A DNA stretch of 40,587 bases, taken from positions 1 through 40,587 of the IMG/VR virus record IMGVR_UViG_3300022200_000124. The stretch is one strand, 5' to 3'. The DNA comes from a virus. Within the stretch, counting starts at the first letter, position 1. Each line of letters begins with the position of its first letter. Under the pieces are notes generated by a model. It ran no database searches. It saw only the letters and a list, made by a program, of their open reading frames with translations, and was not told where the DNA came from. The position numbers and the translations under genes were made by a program. This document shows, in pieces, positions 12,924 to 21,565 of the stretch.

Positions 12924-13137
12924 GAAAGAAGACGTAGCCGACACGATAATTCCGGGCAATCGCTCGCCTCACCTATGGGGGCCATCTTTACCTGGACAGG
13001 GGCGCGTTCGTGTTTGTACTCAATGTGGCGCGAGGGAAACGGTTGTTAATCTTGACCCGCAGCACCCACAACAGTCCTGCCCAGGACGACCGGCCATTGG
13101 CCTTGCTGACTGTGTGACAGATTATGACCCAATATGA
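12907..13137 (+). CDS. Small zinc-ribbon-like hypothetical protein
   Basis: This 76-residue protein starts inside the end of the terminase gene. It contains CTQCGARE (about 37-44) and a later single Cys (CPGRP), a possible partial zinc ribbon, with HLWGP near the N-terminus; such small proteins often follow terL in podovirus-type phages. It overlaps the next gene by 14 bases. Function unknown. Confidence 0.65.
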   Translation: MTRSLKKEDVADTIIPGNRSPHLWGPSLPGQGRVRVCTQCGARETVVNLDPQHPQQSCPGRPAIGLADCVTDYDPI

Positions 13138-13327
13138 AACAAGGTCTGGGACAGAATACCGATGCACTGTGCCAAAGGGATACGAGCCACGAGTTGAACA
13201 GGCATACAACATCATGACGAATAGATATTGCGTGGCGATCTTTGCCGACAATGAGGATGGTCATACTTTGTATTTCGATGATCAAAGCGAGCAATGGGTG
13301 AATGTGCCTTCGATGTGTCGCCAATAG
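13124..13327 (+). CDS. Small hypothetical protein
   Basis: The 67-residue product (MTQYETRSGTEYRCTVPKGY, then YCVAIFADNEDGHTLYFDDQS) looks like a compact beta-rich domain. It starts 14 bases before the end of the previous gene with no clear ribosome binding site, so it may depend on coupling. A short hairpin (13330-13347) follows. No family recognised. Confidence 0.6.
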   Translation: MTQYETRSGTEYRCTVPKGYEPRVEQAYNIMTNRYCVAIFADNEDGHTLYFDDQSEQWVNVPSMCRQ

Positions 13328-13329
13328 GC

Positions 13330-13347
13330 ATGGTATCATAATACCAT
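13330..13347. other. Short hairpin after the small genes
   Basis: ATGGTAT (13330-13336) and ATACCAT (13341-13347) form a 7-bp stem with a 4-base loop in the 65-base gap before 13393. No T tract follows, so it is more likely a processing or stability element than a terminator. Confidence 0.45.
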
Positions 13348-13392
13348 TGAGGTACTAGACTACCGCAGTATATTTGTGTTAAAGACGATGGC

Positions 13393-13992
13393 ATGAAAGC
13401 TTTGCTCGTCTTTTCACCTGAGAACTCACACCCGCTTGCGTTCCTTTTGAATCGCAAAAGGCGTCATGTTTTTGTCTGCCTGGAGACAGAGCGAGGCTGG
13501 GTTTTGTACGACTGGCGTATGGGCCTGCCCATTGTTGAGCCATGCGCTGCTCGGGACTATGACCTAGCGGCCTTCTATCGAGAGCAAGGCTTAGAGGTTC
13601 TGGAACTTGAGACCGGCACACACACTGGCTACGGTCCATTGATGATGAATAATTGCGTCGGTCATGCCAAGCTGCTGATCGGCGCTTCTTCTTTTGCGCT
13701 CGTTCCAAATGGGCTTTACCAACATTTCACTAGAGGTTCTATCATGAATAAGCTTATTAGCTATGTGCGCCGCTTATCGTTCGTTCCAGGCTTTGGTGGC
13801 GGATCAACCCCTGCACCTCCTCCTCCGCCTCCTGCTCCTGAGCCTGTATCACGCAAGGCCGATAAGGATGTCCAGACGGCTCGCCGTGACGAGATGAAAC
13901 GCGCTCGATTGGCTGCTGGTATGGGCGGCTCGAACAAGACCGGCGCTTTTTCTAGTGATGCCGCGACAACCACTAAAACGATGTTGGGCTAA
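13393..13992 (+). CDS. Cysteine-containing domain fused to proline-rich tail protein
   Basis: This 199-residue protein has an N-terminal domain (1-117) ending in a conserved-looking NCVGHAKLLIGASSFALVPNGLYQH, a pattern found in podovirus proteins near the portal that may be cysteine-peptidase-like. From residue 118 (an in-frame ATG at 13744 with AGAGG 8 bases ahead) the sequence is SYVRRL..GGGSTPAPPPPPPAPEP, a helix ARRDEMKRARLAAGM, and the end TTTKTMLG. This tail is a paralogue of the whole protein at 14460. The tail could also be made separately from the internal start. Role unknown; probably a minor head or connector protein. Confidence 0.65.
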   Translation: MKALLVFSPENSHPLAFLLNRKRRHVFVCLETERGWVLYDWRMGLPIVEPCAARDYDLAAFYREQGLEVLELETGTHTGYGPLMMNNCVGHAKLLIGASSFALVPNGLYQHFTRGSIMNKLISYVRRLSFVPGFGGGSTPAPPPPPPAPEPVSRKADKDVQTARRDEMKRARLAAGMGGSNKTGAFSSDAATTTKTMLG

Positions 13993-14456
13993 TGACCTGC
14001 ATGATCCTTCATAACCGCGAGGAATGGCCTGCGCTTGTCGATCATTTTTTCGACAACCCGCACCTGTTTCTCAAAGAGGATATCGTTTATTCGGGCGAGC
14101 AAGGTCTGAGCATCGATGACATGAAGGATATTTTCATCAACGCCAAACGTATGGCGCTGGTCACTGATAACGGTGATCCTATCTACCTTTTCGGATGTGA
14201 CGCAGGCAATGTGCTTTGCACCCTGTCGGCAGCATCCCTGGACGGAAAGCAGATGACCTTGGCGAAGCACGTCAAGCGGTTCATCGACACAGAAGAGGGC
14301 AGACGGTTTTTTGACGGCGTTGTTGGCGCGACAACTGACGAAGATATTGCCGAGTATTCTTTTCTTCATCGATGGGCAAAGTCTCTCGGGTTCAAGGAAT
14401 ACGCGTCCAGGCCTATGGCTGATGGCGACACAGAACGTTTTTATGCGAGGTTCTAA
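13992..14456 (+). CDS. Hypothetical head-proximal protein (GNAT-like?)
   Basis: The 154-residue protein overlaps the previous stop by TAATG. The middle strand-rich part (KRMALVTDNGDPIYLFGCDAG) and the C-terminal FLHRWAKSLGFKEYA resemble the small acetyltransferase-fold proteins found beside portal genes of T7-like phages. The acetyl-CoA loop is not clear, so activity is doubtful. It sits between two paralogous proline-rich tail genes. The fold is an inference of low certainty. Confidence 0.6.
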   Translation: MTCMILHNREEWPALVDHFFDNPHLFLKEDIVYSGEQGLSIDDMKDIFINAKRMALVTDNGDPIYLFGCDAGNVLCTLSAASLDGKQMTLAKHVKRFIDTEEGRRFFDGVVGATTDEDIAEYSFLHRWAKSLGFKEYASRPMADGDTERFYARF

Positions 14457-14459
14457 TAA

Positions 14460-14666
14460 ATGTGTTTTGGTGAATCAACCCCTGCACCGCCTCCCCCTCC
14501 TGTCGCTAAGGCAGAGCCGGTAAAACGTATGGCGCAGTCAGGTATTCGCGAAGGTTCAACGTCGGATCGAAAGCGGGCGAGGCTCGCTGCCGGTCAAGGC
14601 CAGACAAACAAAGGATCGCTCGCTGCTACAGAAACGGCGGTCACAACAAAGACACTGTTAGGATAG
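14460..14666 (+). CDS. Proline-rich small virion-associated protein
   Basis: This 68-residue protein is STPAPPPPP near the N-terminus, then SDRKRARLAAGQGQTNKGS and the end TTKTLLG. The same three elements form the C-terminal part of the protein at 13393, so the two are a tandem duplication. It lies just upstream of the portal region, where many podovirus-type phages carry a similar short proline-rich protein. Role unknown; possibly an internal or connector component. Confidence 0.75.
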   Translation: MCFGESTPAPPPPPVAKAEPVKRMAQSGIREGSTSDRKRARLAAGQGQTNKGSLAATETAVTTKTLLG

Positions 14667-14669
14667 ACC

Positions 14670-14954
14670 ATGCCCGAACTCGGTTCAAAGCCCCTTGGTG
14701 GCACGTTGTTAGACAGCGAAAGCGAAAGCAAGCACTACCCAACCCTTTATCTTATGGATGGTGATGTTGACGCTATCCCGAACGATGCCGACGTTGGCGA
14801 CGAGCGCATGATCACCGGTAAGGTTCGTGTGTCTCAGCTTGGCAAGAGCAAAGATGGGAGCCGCAACGCGACCCTTGAGGTAATTGAGCTTTACCTTGAA
14901 GAGAAGGAAAAGCCCCACCCTGCCGAGAAAATTTACCCGACGATGAAGGAATAA
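14670..14954 (+). CDS. Hypothetical capsid/connector-associated protein
   Basis: This 94-residue protein (YPTLYLMDGDVDAIP, then VGDERMITGKVRVSQLGKSKDG) has a beta-strand-rich middle typical of a conserved small protein found before the portal gene in many siphovirus and podovirus-type phages. It starts 3 bases after the previous stop. The family resemblance is from memory and the function is not known. Confidence 0.7.
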   Translation: MPELGSKPLGGTLLDSESESKHYPTLYLMDGDVDAIPNDADVGDERMITGKVRVSQLGKSKDGSRNATLEVIELYLEEKEKPHPAEKIYPTMKE

Positions 14955-14958
14955 CATC

Positions 14959-16707
14959 ATGGCGTTGTTGGCTACACCGGAAAATTTGCACTCTCTGTCC
15001 TCTATGAAGGGAGATCGGGGTGTGGCCTTGCGCCGGTACAAGAAGCTCGAAGATGATCGTTCGTCTTGGAGAAGCCACTGGATGGAGCTTTCAGACTATC
15101 TATCGCATAGGCGCGGCAGATATCTTATTGAGGATAGCCAGAACACGCGAGGGCGCAAGCGCAACAACAAGATCATTGATAGCACCGGCACTCAGGCGCT
15201 TAGGACAATGGTAGCAGGCATGATGTCTGGCATGACAAGTCCAGCCCGCCCTTGGCATCGGCGCACTATTGCCGGTGATCCTGAGTTGATGAACCGTCAA
15301 GACGTTAAAGAGTGGATTTCTCAGGTAGAGAAGATCGAGAGGGCTATTCTCAACAAGTCTAACTTCTACAATTCCATGCATGCTGTTTATACAGAGCTTG
15401 GTTCGTTCGGTACTGGCCCGCTTTATCGGCAACAATCGTTCGACAGTGTGATCAGATTCCGGCCATTCACGGCAGGCGAGTACGTTATTGCCGAGGACCA
15501 TAAGGGCGGCGTTGATACTGTCGGGCGCTACTTCACCATGACGGTATCTCAGGTTGTTGAGAAGTTTGGAATACAGCCAGATGGGCGAACCATTGATTGG
15601 ACGGGCATTAGTGCTACGACCAAAAAGCTGTGGGAGAGTAAGAACTACGATTCATTGGTGCCGATCATCCACATGATTGAGCCGCGAAGGTCAGGTGATC
15701 GGGACATCCGCAAGCGCGATCAACTGAACATGCCCGTGAAGTCAATTTACTTTGAGCATGGTGGAGATGGCGATGATCTGCTCTTTGAGGGCGGTTTCAA
15801 AAAGATGCCAATCTATGTCCCTCGTTGGGATGTTCTTTACGGCGATGTCTACGGTCGATCTCCTGGCATGGACACTCTGGGAGACATCAAGCAGCTACAG
15901 CACCAGCAGAAGCGCAAAGCTCAGGCCATTGATAAGATGGTCAACCCGCCTATGGTGGCATCTGTAAATCTACGGGGCAAGCCATCAACAACGCTTCCAG
16001 GCGGCAATACATACGTTGACCCCACGCAAGGCGGTCAAGGTTTCCAACCCGCGTATACCGTTCAGCCACGCATTAACGAGATGCTGATGGATATTCAGGA
16101 GGTGCAGGAGCGCATCCAGCGCGGTTTTTATGCTGATCTTTTCGCGATGATGATCAATTCAGACCGCAGGCAAATGACCGCGACTGAGGTGGCAGAGCGT
16201 CATGAAGAGAAGCTCGTTCTGCTTGGGCCTGTGCTGCAGCGGTTAAACGTCGAACTGCTTGACCCACTGCTCGATGATGTCTTCGATTTTGCGTCAGAGG
16301 CCGGCCTCCTCCCCACGCCTCCTGAAGCGCTTCATGGTCAGGAGCTTAAGGTCGAATACATCTCGCTATTAGCGCAGGCCCAGCAGGCTGTCGCTGCTAC
16401 TACAATTGAACGCACCATGAGCTTTGCGGGCAACTTGTCGGCAGTGTTTCAAGAGGTCGTTGACGTTGTTGACGCTGACTACGCTCTTCGCGAATACAGT
16501 GAAATCCTCGGCAATGATCCCAAATTGCTTAAAGACGCTGAAACTGTACAGGCTATGCGTGAAGGTCGCCAACAGGAGGCGGCTCAAGCTGCCGCAATGG
16601 AGCAGGGAATGGCTGTGGCGCAAGGGGCTAAGGTTCTTAGCGAGACAGACAGCACCAACCCTAATGCATTGACCGACCTTCTCGGCGCTGGTGGTGGCCT
16701 GCAATGA
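14959..16707 (+). CDS. Head-to-tail connecting protein (portal)
   Basis: The 582-residue protein matches the podovirus head-to-tail connector (portal) family. Recognisable parts are the N-terminal RYKKLEDDRSSWRSHW, GTQALRTMVAGMMSGMTSPARPW (about 68-91), FGTGPLYRQ, the WDVLYGDVYGRSPGM segment, a region with QHQQKRKAQAID, and NSDRRQMTATEVAERHEEK. The length fits the family. The start has AAGGA 8 bases upstream. Twelve copies form the ring at one vertex through which DNA is packaged and ejected and to which the tail adaptor binds. The last bases overlap the next gene (ATGA). Confidence 0.95.
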   Translation: MALLATPENLHSLSSMKGDRGVALRRYKKLEDDRSSWRSHWMELSDYLSHRRGRYLIEDSQNTRGRKRNNKIIDSTGTQALRTMVAGMMSGMTSPARPWHRRTIAGDPELMNRQDVKEWISQVEKIERAILNKSNFYNSMHAVYTELGSFGTGPLYRQQSFDSVIRFRPFTAGEYVIAEDHKGGVDTVGRYFTMTVSQVVEKFGIQPDGRTIDWTGISATTKKLWESKNYDSLVPIIHMIEPRRSGDRDIRKRDQLNMPVKSIYFEHGGDGDDLLFEGGFKKMPIYVPRWDVLYGDVYGRSPGMDTLGDIKQLQHQQKRKAQAIDKMVNPPMVASVNLRGKPSTTLPGGNTYVDPTQGGQGFQPAYTVQPRINEMLMDIQEVQERIQRGFYADLFAMMINSDRRQMTATEVAERHEEKLVLLGPVLQRLNVELLDPLLDDVFDFASEAGLLPTPPEALHGQELKVEYISLLAQAQQAVAATTIERTMSFAGNLSAVFQEVVDVVDADYALREYSEILGNDPKLLKDAETVQAMREGRQQEAAQAAAMEQGMAVAQGAKVLSETDSTNPNALTDLLGAGGGLQ

Positions 16708-17009
16708 CTAAGCACGTTATTACCGACAGTTCAGATGAGGCACAGATCAGCAAAGCAGAGGATCAAGAGAAGGACCGCGAGCGCGATCTTGAATGGATTT
16801 TATCGTCTATGCGCGGTAGGCGGTGGATGTACGAGCTAATTTACACCAAGGCCCATGTTAATGGCGGCAGCCATGTTCCAGGCTGCTCAGATAGCACTGC
16901 GTATAACGAGGGCGGCAGGGCTGTTGGCAACGATATCCTTGAGAATATCAGGATGAAGCACCCAAGGCAGTTCTTGAAGATGCTAGAGGAGAACCACTTC
17001 GATGGTTAA
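16704..17009 (+). CDS. Bbp19-like protein
   Basis: This 101-residue protein contains a Bbp19-type domain: DLEWILSSMRGRRWMYELIY (about 28-47), then STAYNEGGRAVGNDILENI and the end HPRQFLKMLEE. Proteins of this family lie between portal and scaffold in BPP-1-like phages. It is coupled to the portal gene by ATGA and overlaps the next gene by 8 bases. Its role in head assembly is not established. Confidence 0.85.
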   Translation: MTKHVITDSSDEAQISKAEDQEKDRERDLEWILSSMRGRRWMYELIYTKAHVNGGSHVPGCSDSTAYNEGGRAVGNDILENIRMKHPRQFLKMLEENHFDG

Positions 17010-18363
17010 CCCTACATATTCATACCCCCCAAGCACAGAGCCGGGGCCGATTAATGACAGCAGGTACAAGTCGATCCCTATTATTGAGGACGCCGACGGC
17101 ACGTTCCACAATATCAGCGACGCCGCGCCTATGCCGGTGGCGCTCGGTGGGGCGCAACTTGATGCCTTTGGTCGCCATCGCGTATCTGCTCCAGGCAACC
17201 GGCTTGACGCTGAATTTACTTACGATCTACAGCCGGACCTGTTCGACAGCTTCACCACAAATGGCACTATCACGCACAACGCCACGGCGCGACAAGCTGA
17301 GTTGTCTTTATCTGCCGCTGCTGCTGGTAACCACGCCACGCTTTCCAGTCACCCTGTTCCTTACACGCCGGGGTGTTCGCAGTTATCAGAAAAGACGGGT
17401 GTTCTCGATCTTGCTGGAATAGGCACGGGAACGGTTGAATTTTTCCTGCGTTCCAATGTGACTGGATCAGTCACAGAGCAAACGGTTGCCCAAGCGGATT
17501 GGGATAATTTTTCAACGGACCGGGATTGGACCGACAGCCACATCTTTGCGATTGATTTCCAGTCGTTGAAGGTCGGCACTATTCGCGGATGCATGGTTTC
17601 ACAAGGGGCGTCAACTTGCGTGGCTTCCATCCACAATGACAACCTACGCAATTCGGGCTATTGGCAGACGCCGACCCTTCCTGTTCAGTATCGGATTTAC
17701 ATCGAGGATAAAGGACAAGGCGCGGGGGTTCAGACCTTCGCAGAGATTTGCTATGGCAACGACCTCAACGCCATTGGCTTCCGTTATGTAATCGACGGAG
17801 CTAACGCTTCTGCCACGATGGCTGCAATCTGCTGTACTGTGAAATCGGAAGGCGGCGCAGATTTACAAGATATGCCAGGATTCCCTCGCGCTATCTCTAC
17901 AAGAGGCGGCTCCAGGGTAAGCGGTGGATCAACTAGGGCTGTTACGTCTTCTGTGATGCTGCCGATCATGTCTATCCGCTCAAAGGCACAGTTTAACAGT
18001 CTGCCTAACCTCAGTTTGATTATTCCCGACCACTACAGCATCTACGCCAGCAATGACGTTGAACTTGTTATTATCGTAGACGGCACTTTGACCGGCGCGT
18101 CTTGGGTTGACGTCAACTCAACTCGCTCTTGTGCAGAATATGACATTTCAGCAACCGTAATAACGGGTGGTGTTGAAGTTAAAATAGACCCCTTTTCATC
18201 AGCGAAGGGAAACAATAACAGCGGTCAACTTGATGGGTTGCTGGGTAAGGCGTTGCTCTGGGATAGGCAAGATGGAGTGACGGGAATTTTAACTATCGCG
18301 GCAATTGCTTACGGAGCAACGGCAAGCTGCCGAGTGGATTTAGGTTGGAAAGAAATTAGGTAG
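17002..18363 (+). CDS. Virion structural protein (DAFGR motif family)
   Basis: The 453-residue beta-rich protein has DAFGRHRVSAPGNRLDAEF near residue 54, the hallmark opening of a structural protein family seen in many podoviruses and large myoviruses, followed by FDSFTTNG and repeated jelly-roll-like strands. It is Ser/Thr/Gly-rich and lacks a signal peptide. It is encoded between the Bbp19-like gene and the scaffold, so it is likely a head decoration or connector-surface protein. The exact role is not known. Confidence 0.75.
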   Translation: MVNPTYSYPPSTEPGPINDSRYKSIPIIEDADGTFHNISDAAPMPVALGGAQLDAFGRHRVSAPGNRLDAEFTYDLQPDLFDSFTTNGTITHNATARQAELSLSAAAAGNHATLSSHPVPYTPGCSQLSEKTGVLDLAGIGTGTVEFFLRSNVTGSVTEQTVAQADWDNFSTDRDWTDSHIFAIDFQSLKVGTIRGCMVSQGASTCVASIHNDNLRNSGYWQTPTLPVQYRIYIEDKGQGAGVQTFAEICYGNDLNAIGFRYVIDGANASATMAAICCTVKSEGGADLQDMPGFPRAISTRGGSRVSGGSTRAVTSSVMLPIMSIRSKAQFNSLPNLSLIIPDHYSIYASNDVELVIIVDGTLTGASWVDVNSTRSCAEYDISATVITGGVEVKIDPFSSAKGNNNSGQLDGLLGKALLWDRQDGVTGILTIAAIAYGATASCRVDLGWKEIR

Positions 18364-18380
18364 CCATATAGGAGAAGAAC

Positions 18381-19082
18381 ATGGCAGAAGAACAGGTAAA
18401 TGAAGAGGCCCAAGAGGAGCTAAATCTCGAAGGTCAGGAAGAGACAAAAGAAGTGGTTGAGGAATCCGCTTCTGAAGAGAACGCCGCCAAAGACGGTGGC
18501 AAAGATACCAAAACCCTGCTGTCGGATGACGAGGGTGACGGAACGGGTGACAAGGATTCAGACAAGGGTGTAGTGCCTGACAAGTATGAATTTAAGCCTC
18601 CCGAGGACTTCGATCTAAGCGAGGAAGTTCAAAGCCGACTTGACGCTTTCACTGATCGTGCGAGAGATATGAAACTGAGCCAAGAACAATATCAGGCTAT
18701 TATCGATTACGATATCGAACGCGGCAAGAGTGCATTGGCCGATCAGGCTAGTGCATATCATGAGCGCATCAAGATGTGGGGCGATGAAGTGGTCGCAGAT
18801 AAAGAGTTCGGCGGTGAAAACCTCGAAGCTAATCTGTCCATTATTCGCAAGGTTAAGGAAGGTTATGGAGATGAAAGTTTCCAGAAAATCCTTGATGCTC
18901 CATCGCCAGAAAATCCAGACGGATTGGGCTTGGGCAACCACCCTGCAATGCTGCGTTTTTTACATCGCATTGGGAAATCAATCAACGATAGCGAGTTCTT
19001 TGAAGGCGACGGTCACAAGGCCGAAGGCGAGAACGGACTGCGGCGGTTGTATCCCACTATGTTTGAGAAACAAGCCAACTAA
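18381..19082 (+). CDS. Capsid assembly scaffolding protein
   Basis: The 233-residue protein has a strongly acidic, low-complexity N-terminus (1-68, Glu/Asp/Gly) and a helical C-terminal part with SQEQYQAIIDYDIERG and NHPAMLRFLHRIGKSI, the usual layout of T7 gp9-type scaffolds. It lies immediately before the major capsid gene and has its own TAGGAG site. It guides capsid shell assembly and leaves before or during packaging. Confidence 0.85.
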   Translation: MAEEQVNEEAQEELNLEGQEETKEVVEESASEENAAKDGGKDTKTLLSDDEGDGTGDKDSDKGVVPDKYEFKPPEDFDLSEEVQSRLDAFTDRARDMKLSQEQYQAIIDYDIERGKSALADQASAYHERIKMWGDEVVADKEFGGENLEANLSIIRKVKEGYGDESFQKILDAPSPENPDGLGLGNHPAMLRFLHRIGKSINDSEFFEGDGHKAEGENGLRRLYPTMFEKQAN

Positions 19083-19096
19083 AGGAGTATTTACCA

Positions 19097-20098
19097 ATGG
19101 CTGCTCTCGGTACTGAAAACCCGACCCTCGCTGATCTTGCGAAGGTCACCGATCCCGACGGCACGATTGCCGATGTGGTCGAAATCTTGAACCAGACTAA
19201 CGAAATTCTGGAAGATATGACTTGGATGGAGGGCAACCTCACAACTGGTCATCGGACTTCCATTCGATCTGGTTTACCGTCCCCAACTTTCCGCAAAATG
19301 TATGGATTTGTCCAGCCGACCAAAAGCCGCGCTGTTCAGGTCACTGACAACTGCGGCATGATGGAAGACTATTCACAGGTCGATAAGGCTCTCGTGGATA
19401 TGGCTGGGAACCCTGCCGCCTTCCGTCTGCAAGAGGATCGCCCTCACATTGAAGGCATGAACCAAACCCTTGCTACCAAAATCTTCTATGGTGACGAATC
19501 CACCGCTCCTGAAGAGTTCACCGGCTTGGCCCCTCGCTACAATGATCTGTCTGCCGAAAATGGCGACAACATCATTGCTGGTGGTGGTTCTGGTTCTGAC
19601 AACGCATCTATCTGGCTGATCTGCTGGTCACCTAATACGGTCCACGGCATCATCCCGAAAGGCTCGAAAGCCGGCGTTCAACAGCGTGATCTTGGCGAAG
19701 TTACCGTACAAGATACCGTTGGCTCGTCTTCCGGCCTGATGCAAGCATATCGCACCCACTACCGTTGGGACGTTGGCCTTTCTGTTCGCGATTGGCGCTA
19801 TGTCGTTCGTATCTGCAATATTGACCGGTCCCTCTTGACCGCCGATATTTCTACCGGCGCAGACCTGAACGACCTCATGCACCAAGCCGTCACGGAAATC
19901 CCCAACACTGCGATTGGTCGCTGTGCTTGGTACATGGACAAGCAGGTATTGTCCTTCCTTCGCCGCCAAACCGCGAATGCTGTTTCCAACTCCACGCTGT
20001 CTATGGACAACGTAGGCGGAACGATGCAGACCTCGTGGGGTGGTTATCCCATCCGCCGCGTTGACGCCCTTCGCACCAACGAAGCAACCGTCAGCTAA
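19097..20098 (+). CDS. Major capsid protein
   Basis: This 333-residue protein resembles the BPP-1-type major capsid family: TLADLAKVTDPDGTIADVVEIL at the start, NEILEDMTWMEGN, then SRAVQVTDNCGMMEDYSQVDKA (about 75-96), the FYGDESTAPEEFTGLAPRY segment, and the GLSVRDWRYVVRICNID strand. It has an AAAGGAG site, scaffold upstream and a terminator plus cement gene downstream. The HK97 fold is inferred from the family. Confidence 0.92.
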   Translation: MAALGTENPTLADLAKVTDPDGTIADVVEILNQTNEILEDMTWMEGNLTTGHRTSIRSGLPSPTFRKMYGFVQPTKSRAVQVTDNCGMMEDYSQVDKALVDMAGNPAAFRLQEDRPHIEGMNQTLATKIFYGDESTAPEEFTGLAPRYNDLSAENGDNIIAGGGSGSDNASIWLICWSPNTVHGIIPKGSKAGVQQRDLGEVTVQDTVGSSSGLMQAYRTHYRWDVGLSVRDWRYVVRICNIDRSLLTADISTGADLNDLMHQAVTEIPNTAIGRCAWYMDKQVLSFLRRQTANAVSNSTLSMDNVGGTMQTSWGGYPIRRVDALRTNEATVS

Positions 20099-20107
20099 TA
20101 ACCCCCA

Positions 20108-20145
20108 GCCGGGGAGTATTGTTAACCCCTCCCCGGCGCTTTCTC
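20108..20145 (+). terminator. Hairpin/terminator after the major capsid gene
   Basis: GCCGGGGAG (20108-20116) pairs with CTCCCCGGC (20129-20137), loop 12, followed by a T-rich GCTTTCTCTC. The T tract is interrupted, so it may partly terminate or stabilise the abundant capsid mRNA. Confidence 0.75.
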
Positions 20146-20163
20146 TCGAAAGGAGAAAAGACT

Positions 20164-20604
20164 ATGATTATGGATAAACTCTTGGAGTTCGGCGACGGTT
20201 TTGACCTTACCGAAACCACCGGCACCTACCTCCTGACCAATCAAATTGACTTGCAGGAAGCCCGTGATATGGGCAATGGTCAACCGTTATATCTGGTTAT
20301 CCAGATTGACACCGCTGTTGTTGGAACGTCATCTACGGTGAATTTCCGGCTTCGCTCAGACAGCACCGCAGCCATTCACGCCACTACCTCGACGGCACAC
20401 ATCGAGACTGGCGCGATTGCCGAGGCTACTTTGGTCGCCGGTTACACTGTGGTAATTCCGCTTCCCATCGAGGGCAACGCTTACGAGCGTTATCTCGGTG
20501 TGCAGGCGATCATTGGGGCTGCGACAATTACGGCAGGCACTTGCTCTGCCTTCTTGACGCTAGACCCGACTGGTTGGAAGTCTTACCCAGACGCTACCAA
20601 CTAA
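20164..20604 (+). CDS. Bbp16-like capsid cement protein
   Basis: The 146-residue protein starts at ATG 20164 behind AAGGAG (spacing 8). It fits the Bbp16 family of capsid cement proteins: MDKLLEFGDGFDLTETTGTY, SSTVNFRLRSDSTAAIH, then VIPLPIEGNAYERYLGVQA. In Bordetella phage BPP-1 this protein sits on the capsid surface and stabilises the shell. Position right after the capsid gene and length agree. Confidence 0.88.
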   Translation: MIMDKLLEFGDGFDLTETTGTYLLTNQIDLQEARDMGNGQPLYLVIQIDTAVVGTSSTVNFRLRSDSTAAIHATTSTAHIETGAIAEATLVAGYTVVIPLPIEGNAYERYLGVQAIIGAATITAGTCSAFLTLDPTGWKSYPDATN

Positions 20605-20613
20605 CATAGGGTT

Positions 20614-20660
20614 GGGGCTGGTTATCATCTTAACTGGCCCCATCACCTTCCTTTTTCTTA
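20614..20660 (+). terminator. Hairpin/terminator after the cement gene
   Basis: GGGGCTGGTTA (20614-20624) pairs with TAACTGGCCCC (20631-20641) using two G-U pairs, with a short loop, then a T-rich run around 20646-20659 including CTTTTTCTT. Confidence 0.65.
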
Positions 20661-20675
20661 ACGGAGGATAGCCTA

Positions 20676-20966
20676 ATGGCTGAAATTAAAGTTCGCTTCA
20701 AACAATCGTACTATTCGGGGGAACAGTTTTTTTCAAAGGGAGATGTCCATACTTTCCCTGCGGATACGCCGATTCCAACTCGCGACATTGAAATCCTTGA
20801 GGGCAAAAGCACTTACGAAAAGCCCCTCGATCAAAGCGCGGTGCCGGTTACTAAGATGAATAAGGACGTGGCCCAAGCTGTTCGCGACGTTCAAACAGAC
20901 AAGGCCGCTGCTGCACGGGCTGCTAAGGCCGCTAAAGCTGCCGCTGCCAAGGAAGCTCAGGAGTAA
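20676..20966 (+). CDS. Small head-associated protein with Ala/Lys-rich tail
   Basis: The 96-residue protein begins with a small beta domain (EIKVRFKQSYYSGEQFFSKGDV) like the N-terminal barrel of small phage head proteins, and ends in a helical Ala/Lys-rich tail (DKAAAARAAKAAKAAAA). It follows GGAGG. The tail may bind DNA or another virion protein. Position between cement and tail adaptor suggests a head completion role, by inference. Confidence 0.7.
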   Translation: MAEIKVRFKQSYYSGEQFFSKGDVHTFPADTPIPTRDIEILEGKSTYEKPLDQSAVPVTKMNKDVAQAVRDVQTDKAAAARAAKAAKAAAAKEAQE

Positions 20967-20971
20967 AGCCA

Positions 20972-21565
20972 ATGGCGAGTAAGGTTCAGATTGCTAAACT
21001 AGCTCTTCAACATATCGGGGATAGATACGACATTTCCGATATTAACGAGGAAAGTGTAGAGGCCGAGCAGATCAATCTGATCTTTGATGATACTCGCGAT
21101 GAATTGCTACGTCGCTATCCTTGGCGCTTTGCTAAGAAATACACTTCCCCGGCTACCTTGGATGTCACGGTGCCGGGGCAGTGGACTTATGCCTATCAAT
21201 ACCCGACTGATGCGGTCAAGGTTCGAGGCATTACCAATATTCTAGGCATCGACGCCACGCCATTGGATTTTGAAGTGGCTCTCCTTAGTGATGATACAAA
21301 GGTCATTCTCACTAACGAAGAGGATGCGGAATTGTTCTACACTTCGCGTGTTACGGACACTACGCGGTTCGATCCTGAGTTCACGATGGCGTTTAGTTTT
21401 CTGTTGGCTTCACGGGTTTGCATGTCCCTAACAGGAAGCCTTGAGATTGCCAATAAACTTGACCAAGAGGTTTTGCGGGTTGTGAGCCACGCCGCCGATA
21501 CAGACAGTAGTGAAGGCCGCAATAGAGAAGCACCTGAAGCCTCTTGGATTGATGCGAGGGCATAA
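20972..21565 (+). CDS. Tail tubular protein A (adaptor, T7 gp11-like)
   Basis: This 197-residue protein matches the T7 gp11-like tail adaptor: MASKVQIAKLALQHIGD, SVEAEQINLIFDDTRDELLRRYPWRFA (about 27-53), and YQYPTDAVKVRGI. Twelve subunits bind the portal and connect it to the nozzle. It is followed immediately, with one base shared (TAATG), by the nozzle protein gene. Confidence 0.92.
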   Translation: MASKVQIAKLALQHIGDRYDISDINEESVEAEQINLIFDDTRDELLRRYPWRFAKKYTSPATLDVTVPGQWTYAYQYPTDAVKVRGITNILGIDATPLDFEVALLSDDTKVILTNEEDAELFYTSRVTDTTRFDPEFTMAFSFLLASRVCMSLTGSLEIANKLDQEVLRVVSHAADTDSSEGRNREAPEASWIDARA

